64,000 nucleotides of DNA from Myxocyprinus asiaticus (GCF_019703515.2 NC_059372.1:26412431-26476430), one strand, 5' to 3'. Shown: positions 1 through 12,917, counted from the stretch's first letter. Numbers and translations are program-made. The notes: generated by a model from the sequence alone, not told the origin.

Positions 1-470
1 GAAGCGGAGAGATAACGACCGCAACCAGGAATAACACACAAACGGGTAGGCATCTTTAAAAAGATGTTCCCTGTGTGCCGCTCTTTTAGAATGAAAATAT
101 GCTCTTTTTTTAGAATGTACTCTTTTGTTGTTCTGCCGAAGTGCCCAGGGGCATTCTCTGCAATCCACGGGTGCAGAGGGGGAGAAGCCGCTGAAATGCG
201 CCATAAAATCCAGCAGATGAGGTGAATGAACTCGCGGATGAATTCAGCTTCAATGAATAGAACCGCTCGGCCCCGAAGAGAAAATCTGAATGAGTGGTTG
301 CATACCAGCTCCTTTAATACCCGTATGTCCGGGGGAGTGGCATGCAAATTCCACTCACCAATTCTCATTGGCCTTTTTAAAAAAAAAGCAGAGGTGTTTG
401 GGGCTCCCAAGAGTGACCCCTAGTGTCACTACATCGACACAACGTCGAGTGAGTGACAGATAGGGAACAT
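1..470 (-). mobile_element. terminal part of a second DIRS-like retroelement, cut by the window edge
   Basis: Nearly collinear with 3511-3956: same gagagataacg..cgcaac start, cctttaatacccgtatg.. block and end cactacatcgacacaac..agatagggaac. On the minus strand this is the 5' end including the ITR; the rest lies outside the window. Confidence 0.7.
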
Positions 471-1295
471 GAATAAATCCAATCTTTGTTTTTCTTCAGA
501 AAAACATTGGGAAAAAATAGAAATATTATATGAAAACAACATAAAAAGCCAAAAGAAACTTTGTTCATAATTTTCATCTTGAAAGTCAAAGCTGTGGTGC
601 AGTGTAGGGATAGGAAATGGCAACAATCCCTTTGACTCTCCAGCCTTCAGTCTCTTTCTTCTAAATGTTTGCCTTCTGTCTTTTTTTTATTATTATTCCT
701 ATGATGTGTAGTGAGATCATACAGCCCCCAGTGTGCAGCTGTGTGGTGGGAACCCAGGTAAAAGAGTAGGCAGAGACTGCTGCAATCAGGACGGTACTGT
801 GATCCATAGAGCCGCTGAATGCTGCCTCTGCCAAACACCCCGGAACTCTGCACTTTATAACAATGGGGCAGTGAAACTCTTTGATAGAACTTTGAAAAGA
901 GAAAATAGAAAAAAAGGACTATAGGGAGTGGAGAGTAGTAGTAATATGAAAGGGGAAGATTCACGTCTGTTTATTTGAGAGAGTAGAGTTGAATAAGATT
1001 TCTCCCTTGGGGGAAGAGAATTCTTTTTGGATAGAGGGAGAAACCAGGGGCCTGTCTCATGTTGGACAGTAATTGGCGTGTCCACGTAATGTGATAAAAT
1101 GCGACTAACTTTCCCAGACAGAATCTTGGCTGTTGTTCTTTGTTTTCTAATAAAAAGCAGTTGTCAGGCTAAACTGCTGTTGTACTTTAGCATTGCTTTT
1201 AGGCTTCACTGTAAATTTGACACCCTGTACAGCATGAATCACTGCTTCAAAACGCACATGGCTTCAGTCTGAATATGCACCTTTCAGCAAGGTAG
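471..1295. other. non-coding stretch between two DIRS-like copies
   Basis: Low-complexity A-rich and T-rich segments; only short ORFs without recognisable similarity on either strand. I see no gene or known repeat here. Confidence 0.4.
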
Positions 1296-3956
1296 AATAA
1301 CGTCCTGGTTACTTTCGTAACCTCCGTTCCCTGATGGAGGGAACAAGACGTTGTGTCGATGTAGTGACACTAGGGGTCACTCTTGGGAGCCCGAAACACC
1401 TCTGGTCTTTGAAAAAAGGCCAATGAAAATTGGCGAGTGGTATTTGCATAACACTCCCCTGAGGTGAAGTGGTCGCTGCTGAACCTGGGCGGACACCTGG
1501 CGAACTGAATCACGTAGCCAAGTCGGACGGTCCGGACCAGCCATCGCGATGGGTTGGAAAGCGCAAGCCATGCGTCCAAGCTCCGGGCGAGGGGGACCAA
1601 GAGGACAATCTCGTTGGACATACGGGTGGGGCCTCGCGGCGGGGCGGAGCCTGAGGTGCCACATCATGCCATGGCTGTGCTGAGTTCAGGGACATGGAAG
1701 CACTTACCTGGCTCCTTGTGACCACCCCCGGAACAGCATGGGACGGGGGAGGAAGAGGTTTGTCCTCGTGACCCGTGGAGACGTCACATCGGGGCCGGAT
1801 TTGTGCCACAGCTGAGCACGCAGGGGTGGGAAGACCACCGCTAGAGCGCCAAACCTGCCGAAATGGAATGGTGGACGGTGCTCGTGATGACGCCCATGCG
1901 CACCGGGTATGTGACCCAGGGAACAAGGAAACCGCTCTTTTGCTGAACTCTTGGGTACCGCAGCCACTTGGGCATGCGACGAAATTAAATGAAAAGGTAA
2001 CAAAAGATTCTCCTCCCGGCCCTCCACCGGGGGATGGAGTGGTCTGCTTACCAGCTCCAGGGCAGCGGGTTTCCTCGTCCCTGGGTCACCCATCTCAGGG
2101 GCGTTTCGAAGCCTTTCTCGGGTTCTTGGCGGCCGGCTGTGAGACGGCTGGCGTCTGCTTCCTGCTGTAGGCTCCACACCGGGGCCGGGCCATGGGGGTG
2201 GGCTGCGGCGGAGCCGGTGTAGTCACCACAAGGGGACGCCCTTAGCGACGAGCAGATGGGGTCTTGAGCCGCACCGTGGCAGGATGTGTTGGATAGCTTC
2301 TGTCTGCTGCTTCACCACCGAGAACTGCTGGGCAAAGTCCTCGACGGTGTCGCCGAACAGGCCAACCTGGGAAATGGGGGCGCCAAGGAACCGTACCTTG
2401 TCGGCCTCTCCCATCTCGACCAGGTTGAGCCAAAGGTGGTGCTCCTGGACAACCAAGGTGGACATCGCCTGCCCGAGAGACCGCACCATGACCTTCGTCG
2501 CCCGGAGGGTGAGGTCGGTCGCCGAGCGCAGTTCCTGCATCAATCCCGAGGCAGAACTACCCTCGTGCAGTTCCTTTAGCGCCTTGGCTTGGTGGACTTG
2601 CAGGAGAGCCATGGCATGTAGGGCGGAGATGGCTTGTCCAGCGGCATCATAGGCCTTGGCCTTCAGGGATGACGTAAACCTACAGGCCTTGGATGGGAGC
2701 TTCGGGCGCCTGCGCCAGGTGGCGGCACTCTGCAGGCATAGGTTCACCGCGAGCGCCTTATCCACCAGGGGGATCGCTGAATACCCCTTGGCCGCCCCAC
2801 CATCGAGGGTACTGAGGGCGGGGGAGCTGAAAGATCGGGACCAGGCAGTAAAAGGTGCCTCCCACGACCTTGTCAGCTCCTCGTGCACTTCCGGGAAGAA
2901 AGGAACTGGGGCGGGGCGTGGCTGTGAGCGGCGCCGCGAGCCCAGGAACCAATCATCGAGCTGCGAGGGTTCAGGGGAGAGCGGAGGGTTCCACTCTAGC
3001 CCGATGCTCACGGCTGCCCAGGAAAGCATGTCCATCATCTCCGCATCAGCCTGTGACTGGGCGACCGTACCCGAGGGGGGGAGCCCAGCTGAGGCTTCCG
3101 CGTCCGACTGGATGAGCCCGCTCTCCGATGCTGCGCTCGAGAGCTCATCACCTTCGTGGGCTCCTAACAAGAGGTCGAACTCGCCGTGAGATGAGCCGGT
3201 GGACTCATCCGGAAGCCCGATCAGGGCAGACGAGCATGCTGTGGAATGGGAGGTCCGTGGGGGGATATCCGGCGGAGGTGGTCCCATTGAGGTCCCCAAA
3301 TCGCCCCCAGTGCTAGCTGCGCTGGCCTCATACCCGTAGGTAGAAGGAATGAGGCAGGGAGCCGTTGGGGTGGCTTGCTTTCTTACGAAGGCAAGCCACG
3401 GCCGCAATGTTACCATGGTCATGTTCTCGCAATGTGTACATGACCCATCCAGGAACGCTGTCTCTGCGTGGGTAGCGCCCAGACACGAAAGACAGCGATC
3501 GTGACCGTCAGAAGGCGAGAGATAACGGCCGCAACAAGGAATAACACACAAATGGAAAGGCATCTTTAAAAAGATGTTCTGTGTGTGCCGCTCTTTTAGA
3601 GAAATATACTCTTTTTTTCAGAATATACTCTTTTATTTCTGCCAAAGCGCCCAGGGGCGTTCTCTGCAGTGCACCAGTGCAGAAGGGGAGAAGCCGCTGA
3701 AATGCGCTGTCAGATCCAGCAGAGGTGAATGAAAAGCCGTGAGAATTCAACTCAGTGAGCATCGACCGTTCAGCTCCGAAGAGAAAATCTGAATGAGTGG
3801 TTGCATACCAGCTCCTTTTATACCCGTATGTTCGGGGGAGTGGTATGCAAATTTTCATTGCCGTTTTTTTAAAGACCAGTGGTGTTTCGGGCTCCCAAGG
3901 GTGACCCCTATTGTCACTACATCGACACAACTTCGAGTGAGTGATAGATAGGGAAC
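1296..3956 (-). mobile_element. DIRS-like (tyrosine-recombinase type) retroelement, gag-only deletion derivative
   Basis: Ends are inverted: 1338-1445 (gttgtgtcgatgtagtgac.. ) is the reverse complement of about 3845-3935. This inverted terminal arrangement and the gag type are those of DIRS elements. Minus-strand gag-like ORF at 2223-3563. The roughly 900 bp beyond it encode only short open stretches; I find no reverse transcriptase, RNase H or tyrosine recombinase. It was therefore dependent on other copies for movement. Confidence 0.68.
2223..3563 (-). CDS. DIRS-type gag-like protein, 446 codons, intact frame
   Basis: Transposon protein, not a host gene. The N-terminal cysteine-histidine cluster (GHDRCLSCLGATHAETAF, then CTHCENM) is characteristic of gag proteins of fish DIRS elements and lies about residues 20-48. 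A low-complexity Ser/Pro/Glu-rich middle follows, then a helical C-terminal part (AAGQAISALHAMALLQVHQA) resembling the domain shared by DIRS gag and the LAP2-alpha tail. The frame is open throughout with stop at 2223-2225. GC content is well above the surrounding intergenic DNA. The downstream pol genes are missing. Whether it is transcribed is unknown. Confidence 0.68.
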   Translation of the reverse strand: MPFHLCVIPCCGRYLSPSDGHDRCLSCLGATHAETAFLDGSCTHCENMTMVTLRPWLAFVRKQATPTAPCLIPSTYGYEASAASTGGDLGTSMGPPPPDIPPRTSHSTACSSALIGLPDESTGSSHGEFDLLLGAHEGDELSSAASESGLIQSDAEASAGLPPSGTVAQSQADAEMMDMLSWAAVSIGLEWNPPLSPEPSQLDDWFLGSRRRSQPRPAPVPFFPEVHEELTRSWEAPFTAWSRSFSSPALSTLDGGAAKGYSAIPLVDKALAVNLCLQSAATWRRRPKLPSKACRFTSSLKAKAYDAAGQAISALHAMALLQVHQAKALKELHEGSSASGLMQELRSATDLTLRATKVMVRSLGQAMSTLVVQEHHLWLNLVEMGEADKVRFLGAPISQVGLFGDTVEDFAQQFSVVKQQTEAIQHILPRCGSRPHLLVAKGVPLW

Positions 3957-4738
3957 CTCTGTTTATTTAAGTATATTGTTTCTCTGTGATTTTCTCAGTA
4001 AAGTGCTAGGCAATGCACAATGGTGCAATGTTTATTGCACTAGGCAAATAGTGCTGAGTTTTGTGAATAAGGCAAATAAGAAGTCTTCCTTTTTTCCATA
4101 AGTCCACATCCTCCATTTCTCACACTTTTTCAGCCTTTTGACCTTTGTTCAAGTATGTCATGTCTCATGCTAACTCCAGATGTGTGTATCACAGCTGTAT
4201 ATACCTCCATATGCAGCCTTTCTGTGATTGGCAGCATATGAAACACTTTAACAGACTCTCCTTAGGGAAATGAAGAATGATCTCATCTGTCATCAGGTCA
4301 AGGGAAGGTGTAATTCATGCTTAGCTGTACCCATATTCCACAAAGTACCTAAACATCCAAACAACATCCTCTTCAATGAACTGAAACAGTTCCACCAAAT
4401 ACCAAAGGCCATTTGAATGGATAATGCATATGATAGTAAATCTCTTCTGTGCTTACACCATGTTAGTGTAAGATGGTCTTATTTCTCCACATTTCCTGTA
4501 CTCTTTCTTACTGTCAAGCCATTATGACAAAGGAGAACTCTAACTGCCAATAGAAATAATTAATCTCTAAACAATTTGGAGCATTTTAAGAGGTTATAAA
4601 TAAAGAAGCAGAAGAAAGGTAACAGTGCACATGCAATTAACAGATTAGGAGGAATATGACTGCTGAAATAAACATTAACAGACTTGCCTAGGGGGTTAAG
4701 TTTAGCGTTCTCATGGTTATAGGTGAAGTGAGTAATTT
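3957..4738. other. non-coding intergenic stretch
   Basis: A/T-rich, short ORFs only on both strands, no repeat family recognised. Confidence 0.4.
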
Positions 4739-4739
4739 C

Positions 4740-5170
4740 TGTGCCACTAGTGCAGAATAGCAAAAACTGTATACGAAACCCTTAAAAATAGGTTTCCCAA
4801 ACACTCCTCCTGTCTTCCATTGGTTGAATAAACAGTCCTTCCCCAAACTCACACCATTGGTTGAGCCAATGTTGCTGTGTCGAGCTGGTTGGCATGCTCA
4901 AACACACCTTTTGTGGAAATCAGCCCACAAATGGAGACTTGTGTCTTTGCAGAACAAAAATGGGCATTTCCCAATCAGTGGGCATTTTCAAACCGGAATG
5001 GGCGTTTTTCAGATGCTTTACACAATTTGTCTACTACATTGAGATTCCTTAATTTCATTGGATTGTTGAATAACGCCCATCCCAGTTTGAAAATGGCCAC
5101 AGATTGGGAAATGCCCAGTACTGTTCCGCAAAGTATACAGTATTTCTCCACATATGGCTTATTTGTAGTT
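4740..5170. repeat. MITE-like repeat with 41-bp inverted arms
   Basis: Arms at about 4962-5004 (gggcatttcccaatcagtgg..) and 5074-5116 (..ccacagattgggaaatgccc) are inverted with few mismatches around a 70-bp loop. The left flank (gagccaatgttgctgtgtcgagctgg..) resembles the family at 49463-49783 in inverted orientation. Confidence 0.6.
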
Positions 5171-5225
5171 TATAATAAGCTGGGATAGGAGAAATTATTT
5201 TAACATTGACAAAATTATACACATC

Positions 5226-5241
5226 ATCATCATCATCATCA
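5226..5241. repeat. (CAT)n microsatellite
   Basis: Five tandem trinucleotides. The surrounding 5190-5820 has no recognised gene. Confidence 0.7.
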
Positions 5242-5825
5242 TAAATGAATATGTAAAATGCAAGTTAAGCCTTTGGATGTGGTCAGGTTGTTTGGGTATG
5301 TTTTCTTACTTATTATAATCAGATAGTCCAAAGGGAACATTACAGGAAGACACTGTCATAACACACCTGATTAATAAACCAGCTCCCCCACTTATTCCCT
5401 CTAGTCCTATCAGGGAAAAGGTATGGTGTGGATTTAATTTACACTCTTATGAGGACTGCTCTCATTGGTGACATCAATTCATTGTGTTTGTGTGTTCGAC
5501 ATGTTACCAGGAGTTTTTGTTCCAACAGACCACAGCTGTATTTCTGGATTTTTTGTAAATATTTTAAGCAGACAAAATCAAGGAAAAATAGATCTTTATT
5601 GTTTATTTCACTGAGCTTAAAATGGCATGAATTCAATTATAAAAAGTGATTATTCTAATTTTTGCATTTTAATGATGCTGACCTTGTGTATACATGTGGC
5701 TGTACTTTAAAGACTCCATGAAATGGTTTGACAAATGTAATGTTCTTTTCTGTGCTGAAGTATTTCCTATTGAAGTAGGAAGTTAGGGCAATATTGGCCC
5801 TAATGTCTTTATTAAATAGTTGTTT

Positions 5826-5950
5826 AAAGGGATATTTCACCCAAAAATGGCATGTTGTTCCAAACCTGTATGACTTTCTTTCTTCTGTGGAGCACAAAAG
5901 GTAGAATGATAGAGACTGACAGTGACCAATTTTTTCATACAATGAAAATG
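5826..5950 (+). repeat. partial cyprinid hairpin MITE
   Basis: Left end aaagggatatttcaccc followed by the family body (ttccaaacctgtatgactttctttcttct); right half absent or diverged. No gene is seen from here to 6580. Confidence 0.6.
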
Positions 5951-6581
5951 ACTGCAGTAGTTTTGGCCAGAGGAGGTGCAGTAGAGTGTCGGGGGCAGAG
6001 GGCATTAGGAGGGTTGTGTGGATGTGTGACTGGAGAGGAGCTGAATGTGACAAGGGCTGGAAATAGCAGCAGGGTTAGAGGAGAGAGCAGACTCTGAGAC
6101 TGGACAGTGGGCTCCAAATAGCAGCCAGCTATCATCAGACATGCTACAATCACAGTGCCAAAATAAACACACTAGAAAAGGAGCCAAATAAACTGCACCA
6201 ACATCCTGCGTCCACATCTATTCTCTATATTTCACATTTGCCTACAACAGCATCTGAATGTTGCATCACCATTGCAGTGAGGCCCTGTTGAGACTGTGTC
6301 AAAATTCAGAACCTTTAGAGCTCATTGGTGAGAACTGTGAGTGACTTTAAATAGTTTGCAGTGTTGGTTTTATTGTCCCACCTGTTGTGGGTAAGACAAG
6401 AGGCCCTCGTTATACACAGTGGCCCTAAATGTATTTCGTAAAAAAACATATGAAATAAAAGTAACAGTTAAAATGTTTTGAATATCATGGCAATAGATAA
6501 CAAGATATCAAACCAAGTGGAATTTATTTTAAAGAAGGATAGCACAAACACACTTTTCGGGCAAATGTTTGTTAGGTTTTC

Positions 6582-7200
6582 AATGGATAGTTCACCCAAA
6601 CATTATAATTCTCTCAGCATTTACTCACTTTCATGCCATCCAAGATGTGTATGACTTACTTACTACTTCTGAACACAAAGATTTTTAGAAGAATATTACG
6701 AGAATATACAATGCAAGTGCATAGTGGACAGAAATGTAAAGGTCCAAAAAGCAGATAAAAGCAACATAAAAGTAATCCATTGGTTAAATCCATATCTTCA
6801 AAAGCGATATGATAGGTGTCGGTGAGAAACAGATCAATATTTAAGCCTACACTTTCACTTTCAGATGTGAAATTGAAACTAAAAAGGCTCCACATGTGAC
6901 TTTTAGATGCGAAAGTGAAATTGAAAGTGGAGATTTATTGTAAGAAAGGACTATTGATCTGTTTCTTACCCAGACCTATAGTATTGCTTATGAAGATGGA
7001 GTCTTATAGATTACTTTTATGATACTTTTATCTGCTTTTTGGGCCTTCAGATTTCTGGTCACCATTCACTTGCATTGAAAGGACCAACAAAGATTATGCA
7101 TTTATTCAGAAAGCTGTTTGAAAACAAGCATTTATTTATGCAATTCTGTTTGGTGTTGCTAATGGAGCAGAAATTACACACTTCAGCTTTAAATGATAAA
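6582..7200 (+). repeat. cyprinid hairpin MITE, composite with a second MITE end
   Basis: Left end ggatagttcacccaaa, then complementary halves about 6600-6890 and 6910-7085 (ctccacatgtgactttta.. centre). The expected right terminus is replaced after 7110 by acacttcagctttaaatg, the end of another family (compare 49463-49783). Confidence 0.6.
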
Positions 7201-7568
7201 ACAGTAGATATACTGTTTTAAATGAAAAGGAAAAGTATTTGGACACTTCCTGACTGTCAGACTTATTGGAAAATGTCCATAGTTAATGTGATGAACTACA
7301 CCAAATACCCTTTAAGGCGACAATCATACATTTTGTTTCTTTATCTCAAATCACGCTAAAAAAAGTATTTTTCAGGCTGGTCCAGCTAATGTGCATGCTT
7401 TCTAGAGTAAAAAACAATAGGTTCCATTCCTACATCTGCCATATTGAGCATTGCAATTTCTCCTTATATTGTCTTTGATCTTTGGTTACTCTGATCACAA
7501 GGACACCTGTGTGAACTTGAGAGTAACTAACTACATCCACTAAAATGAACTTGGGACCAGTTGGTTAA

Positions 7569-8609
7569 CCCTCAGGGGTCGACGGACGCGCCGGCGTGTC
7601 CTGCTGGATTATATATATATATATTTTTTTTATTTATGCAATTTATTCCTGTGATGTAAAGTTGAATTTTCAGCATCATTACTCCAGTCTTCATTGTCAC
7701 ATGATCCTTCAGAAACCATTCTAATATGATGATTTGCTGCTCAAGAAACATTTATTTTTTAATTATCAATGTTGAAAACAGTTGTGTACAAATTTTTTCA
7801 GGATTCTTTGATGAATAGAATGTTCAAAATAACAGCATTTATCTGAAATAGAAAGCTTTTGTAAAATTATACACTACCGTTCAAAAGTTTGGGGTCAGTC
7901 AGGATTTTTTTTTTTTTTTTTTTTGGAAAGAAATTAATACTTTTATTCAGCAAGGATGCATTATATTGATCAAAAGTGACAGTAAAGACATTTATAATGT
8001 TACAAAAGCTTTCTATTTCAGATAAATGCTGTTATTTTGAACTTTCTATTCATCAAAGAATCCTGAATTGTTTTTTTAATATATTGTGTATATGCCCTTT
8101 ATCAGATATTACATTTTATTCTGTTCCCAGGGGAGGGGTCTTTGTCTCCTCAGGTGTGAATCACATCAATATTCATGATCATTCACACCTCCTCGCATAT
8201 GACCTTTCTAACACTAAAAGTGTCTTACAAAAGTTAAATGACTATATTGTTTTGTATGAATTGTTTTGTATTAGGATGGTTTTCACATCATTTTGTAGCA
8301 AAAACTCTAGGCTACAAGATCCAGTTCTCAAAAGTCTTGTGAACAAATGTTTAGTATGTGTTATATGGCCTTATTTCAGTGATTTAAAATGTTTTTTTTT
8401 TTTCAAAAACCACGCATAAACATTATTTTCTCAAAAATACAAACATGTACATACATGTTGCTCACATATTATTGTAGCCCAGTTTGTGCTGAATACAGTG
8501 TTATTAGACTTTAGCCATTAATATGTTTTTAAGCAACTGAGAAAAGCACAAATGTCAAGGCATGTCAAAACTTCTCCACGGCCCAAAAACACCCTCAGAC
8601 CCCAGAGGG
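7569..8609. mobile_element. piggyBac-like non-autonomous element with internal palindrome
   Basis: Begins right after TTAA (7565-7568) with ccctcaggggtc and ends with the inverted gaccccagaggg (8598-8609). TTAA target and CCC start fit piggyBac; the right-hand TTAA is not preserved (aaaac). A 68-bp inverted repeat (7797-7864 and 8000-8067) lies inside. No transposase ORF. Confidence 0.55.
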
Positions 8610-10270
8610 AAAACAAGTACAAAATTGTCTAAGAAAGGTAAAGTTAGTTTTGAGAGAAAAAGGAAAACGTTCTAGTATCATTTGTTTGTAGATACCTCTT
8701 GGTTTGATACAGTATTTTAATGAAATTCCTGTGGCTAAGATGTCCAAATGCTTTTTGGGGCCACTCTATAGCAGGTACCGCATCACTCAGACATATGGAG
8801 ATGCTGGAGACCTTGTGTGTAAAACCAGGGTTGCATTTTTAGAAGTGCTGTCATAGGGAGGGTCAGAATGTTGGTACAGATGGCACGCATTCAGGAGTTC
8901 TGGCTTCCATCCATCCATCCCTGGTCAGATCAACTCCTCTCCCCTAGAGGATCTGTACCTCAGGATAACATTTTCTGTATTCCGTCAGCAGGTGGATGAA
9001 TGAGTTGGAGGAAATGAGTTTAGAGTCTCTGAATCAAGCAGACGCAAGTGTGGACAGTATGTCAAAGGAAAGCACAGGAAATAGAGAGTCAATGCAAACT
9101 AAATAATTATTCATTAGATTTTAAAAGAAAAATGCTGGTGACATCTGACAAACTCTTGGTCGCAGTGTTGTGGAAGCTACTTTAAAACTGTTAAACTACA
9201 GTCAGGCTAGGCATTTAAAAAACTCCTTTAGCTACACTAGCACTCAACCCTTGAGATGAATGTATTCATTTTATATTTAATAAAACTAGAAAACCCATAA
9301 TTTAGATGGATGGATGGATGGATGGATGGATAGATAGATAGAGGCTGTCATATGTTGGTGTTATGACATATGTCAGAGGGCCTCTGTGCTTCTGGACTAT
9401 TTAGGAAGTGACCGGCTGCTTTCTGTCACTCAATTTCTGAAGTATGTGTCATGTTAGTGTCACTTCTTCACATCCCATCAACAAACAGTTCCCAGGATTA
9501 GAATTACTGTCTGGGGTTGGAGACCAGCACAAGGAGTGATTCTCTGCCTTCCTTCTCTTCAGAAGAATGAAAAAGTGGAGCAGGCATCCAGCTTTTGAAC
9601 AAAGCAGACAGTCCCAGCTGTGATAATCTCTACCTGGCGTACTGTGCCAAACAAAAACTAGCAGAAACTGAAGACTACAGATAATAGAGGGAGAGAGGTA
9701 TACTACATTTACTGAAGAAAAAAAAAATTATGAAAAAGAGCAAGAAACAGAAAGAGGGTCTCATTCACTAATAATTGCTATCCGCAAGATTCAAAACTCT
9801 AATTAAAGGTTATTACGCTCTCTCAAAATTAGCTATGAGAACATGCGCAGTAAGATCTTTGTGTAAGGCAAGTGTGCCATTATCAAAACCATTTGAAACT
9901 AAATAAACTTGCTTTGAAAAGACCCAGGGACAGAAAAAGAAGCCCTCTCTTTGTCTCCTCCTCTGGGTCATGACAGGAGATTAGCTTAGACAGGACAAAC
10001 AGGACACCAGAAAGCACAATGAGAAATGCCCAGTCTCAAATCATAGTGGCTGTGTTTTTAGAGATATAGATAACACATTCTGCCCTACTACAGACTGCAT
10101 TACGTACTACATTGAGATTTTGTCTCTATTCTGAGTCAGTGAACCTTGTCAGGACCACTGTGTAGATCCTTTACCAGGCCCCACATATTAGTAAAAAGAG
10201 ATTTTAATTTGAAGGGCCAGCAAAGCTACAGACATAAATAGCCCAAATGTTTAATGTTTAGCTCTTCATT
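8610..10270. other. non-coding stretch with a GGAT/GATA microsatellite
   Basis: Tetranucleotide tract tggatggatgg..tagatagatag at about 9305-9341 interrupts otherwise unremarkable DNA. No gene, RNA or repeat family recognised in the rest. Confidence 0.45.
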
Positions 10271-10905
10271 AAAGGGATAGTTCACCCAAAAATGAAAATT
10301 CTCTCTTCATTTACTCACTTTCATGCCATCCCAGATGTGTATGACTTTCTTTCTTCTGCAGAACACAAATTAAAATTTTTAGAAGAATATCTCAGCTCTA
10401 TAGGTCCTTTCAATGCAACTGAATGGTAACCAGACCTTTGAAGCTCCAAAAAGCACAGACAATCATAGTAAAAGTAATCCATAAGACTCCGGTGAATTAA
10501 TATATGTCTTCTGAAGCAATGCAATCACTTTAGGTGAGAAACAAATCAATATTTCAGTAATTTTTTACAGTAAATCTCCACTTTCACTAAAGTGAAAGTT
10601 TAGATTTATAGTAAAAAAAAAAAGACTTAAATATTTATCTGTTTCTAACCCACACCCATTATACCACTTCTGAAGACAGATTTTACCACTGAAGTCATAT
10701 GGATTACCTTTATGCTCCCTTTATGTGATTTTTGGAGATTGAAAGGTCTGATCACCATTCACTTGCATTATTAGGACCAACAGAGCTGAGATATTCTTCT
10801 AAAAATCTTTGTTTGTGTTCAGCAGAAGAAAGAAAGTCATACACATCCGGGATGGCATGAGAGTGAGTAAATGATGAGAGAATTTTCATTTTTGGGTGAA
10901 CACTA
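10271..10905. repeat. complete cyprinid hairpin MITE
   Basis: Starts aaagggatagttcaccc and ends gggtgaacactacta; the two halves are inverted copies around about 10580, so a single strand folds into a hairpin of about 300 bp per arm. Confidence 0.75.
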
Positions 10906-12598
10906 CTATTTAGTTGCTTTAACACTTCTGTTTTGTAAGAAAATTACCAACAACTCTGTTCGGGTCAAAAAAGACCCGGTAGAGTACAGTAGATATACAG
11001 CACCTCCATTTTGATCATAAACATGCATATTGCCATAGGCTTGTTTTTTACACTAAACACAAGATTTTATAGAAGCATTTCAACTGGAACTCTTTCCACC
11101 TTAATGTCAGAGGTAGTATACTATTATTTACAGTTAATATACAGAAAACCCTTCATTTTAAGTGAAAAAAGCTGAACATTTTAATAGTTACATTGTGTCT
11201 TCTTGAAACAAATACAGAATCATAGTTTCTGTTCTAAATGATTCTAAACAATTGTTCTAAATCTCATAGAGACTTGGGGGTGGGCTCTTTTGCTCTGGGC
11301 CAGTAATCAAACTGGTGGTGATTGACCACACAGAATTATTTTTTTTTTTTTTTTTTTTTTTTTACACTACTTTGGTATACAATTTTAAATTTACATATAC
11401 AGTATATACTATATTACAGTATATGTTTTATGTTTTTCTGAAACAGCAAACAGGAGTTTGGAGTCTTAACTTTGAGATCTCTTCCTCAGCGAGTACAGTA
11501 AGGCAACAGCAGGGCTTTGTTAGCTCAGAGGTATGCCTGCCTTGCCAGCTGTCCTCCCACATTCTTCACAGCTTGTCCATGTAAGGCAGAATCAGAGAGT
11601 GGCACACAGACCGAAGGAAGGGCAGCTTTAACAAACCAAACCTTCAGACAACATATTAAAAGGACTGTTCACTCAAAAATAAAATATGTTCATCCAGAAA
11701 AGATGTAATGAAAGTGAATGACTGAGACTGACATTTCGCCTAACATTTCATTTTGCGATCACAGAAAAAAACAGTCATACAGGTTGAAATGAGGGGTAAA
11801 TGAGAGAAAATGATGACAGTTATTTTTTTTTATTTTTTTTATATTTTCCCATTAAAGTTTCATACCTGGATGAGAAGCTCCAACATTTATGATCATCATT
11901 TATTATAGGTGTTGTGACTAAAGGAGAGACTATTTCCCTTTGTCAATCATTAAAGTGAATTTTTTGTCCTCCATCCTTAACTTTATGTCAGTTTTGCTAC
12001 CTGCTTTGTCTTTTCTAGCCAATAATATTTAACAGAGGATGTTTAAGAAGGGACTCCTCTGCCTTGCACTCACATTTATGCCTTTGTCTCCCATAATTCA
12101 GTTTCTGGCTATTTCATGGGTCAGCCCACTGCCAGAAAGATTAAATGTAATACCAGGGCCAGATTTGTCATTGCTAAGTAATTATATTTAGTGTTTCTGG
12201 ACTGTGGAGTGTTGTTCCACATGTAGGGAATAAAACAGAGATGGATTTTTCATTGTGTTTGAGGGTGTTTTCCCAGCATCTTCAGTGTTGTGTGTTAGGG
12301 ACAATGTCAAAACAGTGTCAAGGTTTTAGTTTGGTGCTAGGTGTCTGTTTGCATGTTATGGTGGGTGTTTTGCTGTAGGTAAATGTGCGTGAGGTGTGTG
12401 TAGTGGCAGAGGGGTGAGAGATGGTGCGGTGCCAGACTGTTGCAGTTGTCTTGTGTTGAAGAGTCAGGTCTATAAAGATAGTGTCTGTAAATTCTGTAAA
12501 CAAAAGTTTTCCCAGGCTCCTCAAGTCTGTGCATGTTACTATACTTCCTAATTGTATTTGTGTTTTAGTTGACATTTATTTAATATCTTACAGACACT
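10906..12598. other. non-coding stretch with a poly-T tract and partial MITE
   Basis: T25 tract at 11339-11363; a degenerate hairpin MITE fragment at about 11658-11820 (aaaggactgttcactcaaaaat start). Otherwise no gene recognised. Confidence 0.45.
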
Positions 12599-12917
12599 CT
12601 TGTGTGTGTGTATGTGTGTGTGTGTGTGTGTGTGTTTGGGCAGGTTTAAGTGGTTTACGAGGACATTTTTTAGGTTACAAACTGGTAATTACAAGGGTAT
12701 TATGCTATAAATGTGGTTTATGAGGACATTTCTAGTGTCTTCATAATTTAAATTGCTTTAAAAAAATACTAAATTATGTTTTTTTGAAAATGTAAAAATG
12801 CAGAAAGTTTTTTGCGAGGGTTAGGTTTAGGGGTAGGTTTAGGGGATAGAATCTATAGTTTGTACAGTATAAAAATCATTATGTCTATGGAGAGTCCTCA
12901 TAATGATAGCTGCACCA

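Noticed and set aside
646..964. Possible small host gene between the DIRS-like copies
   Set aside because: Short overlapping ORFs on both strands with low-complexity Tyr/Phe/Leu runs, no splice-supported continuation and no family likeness.
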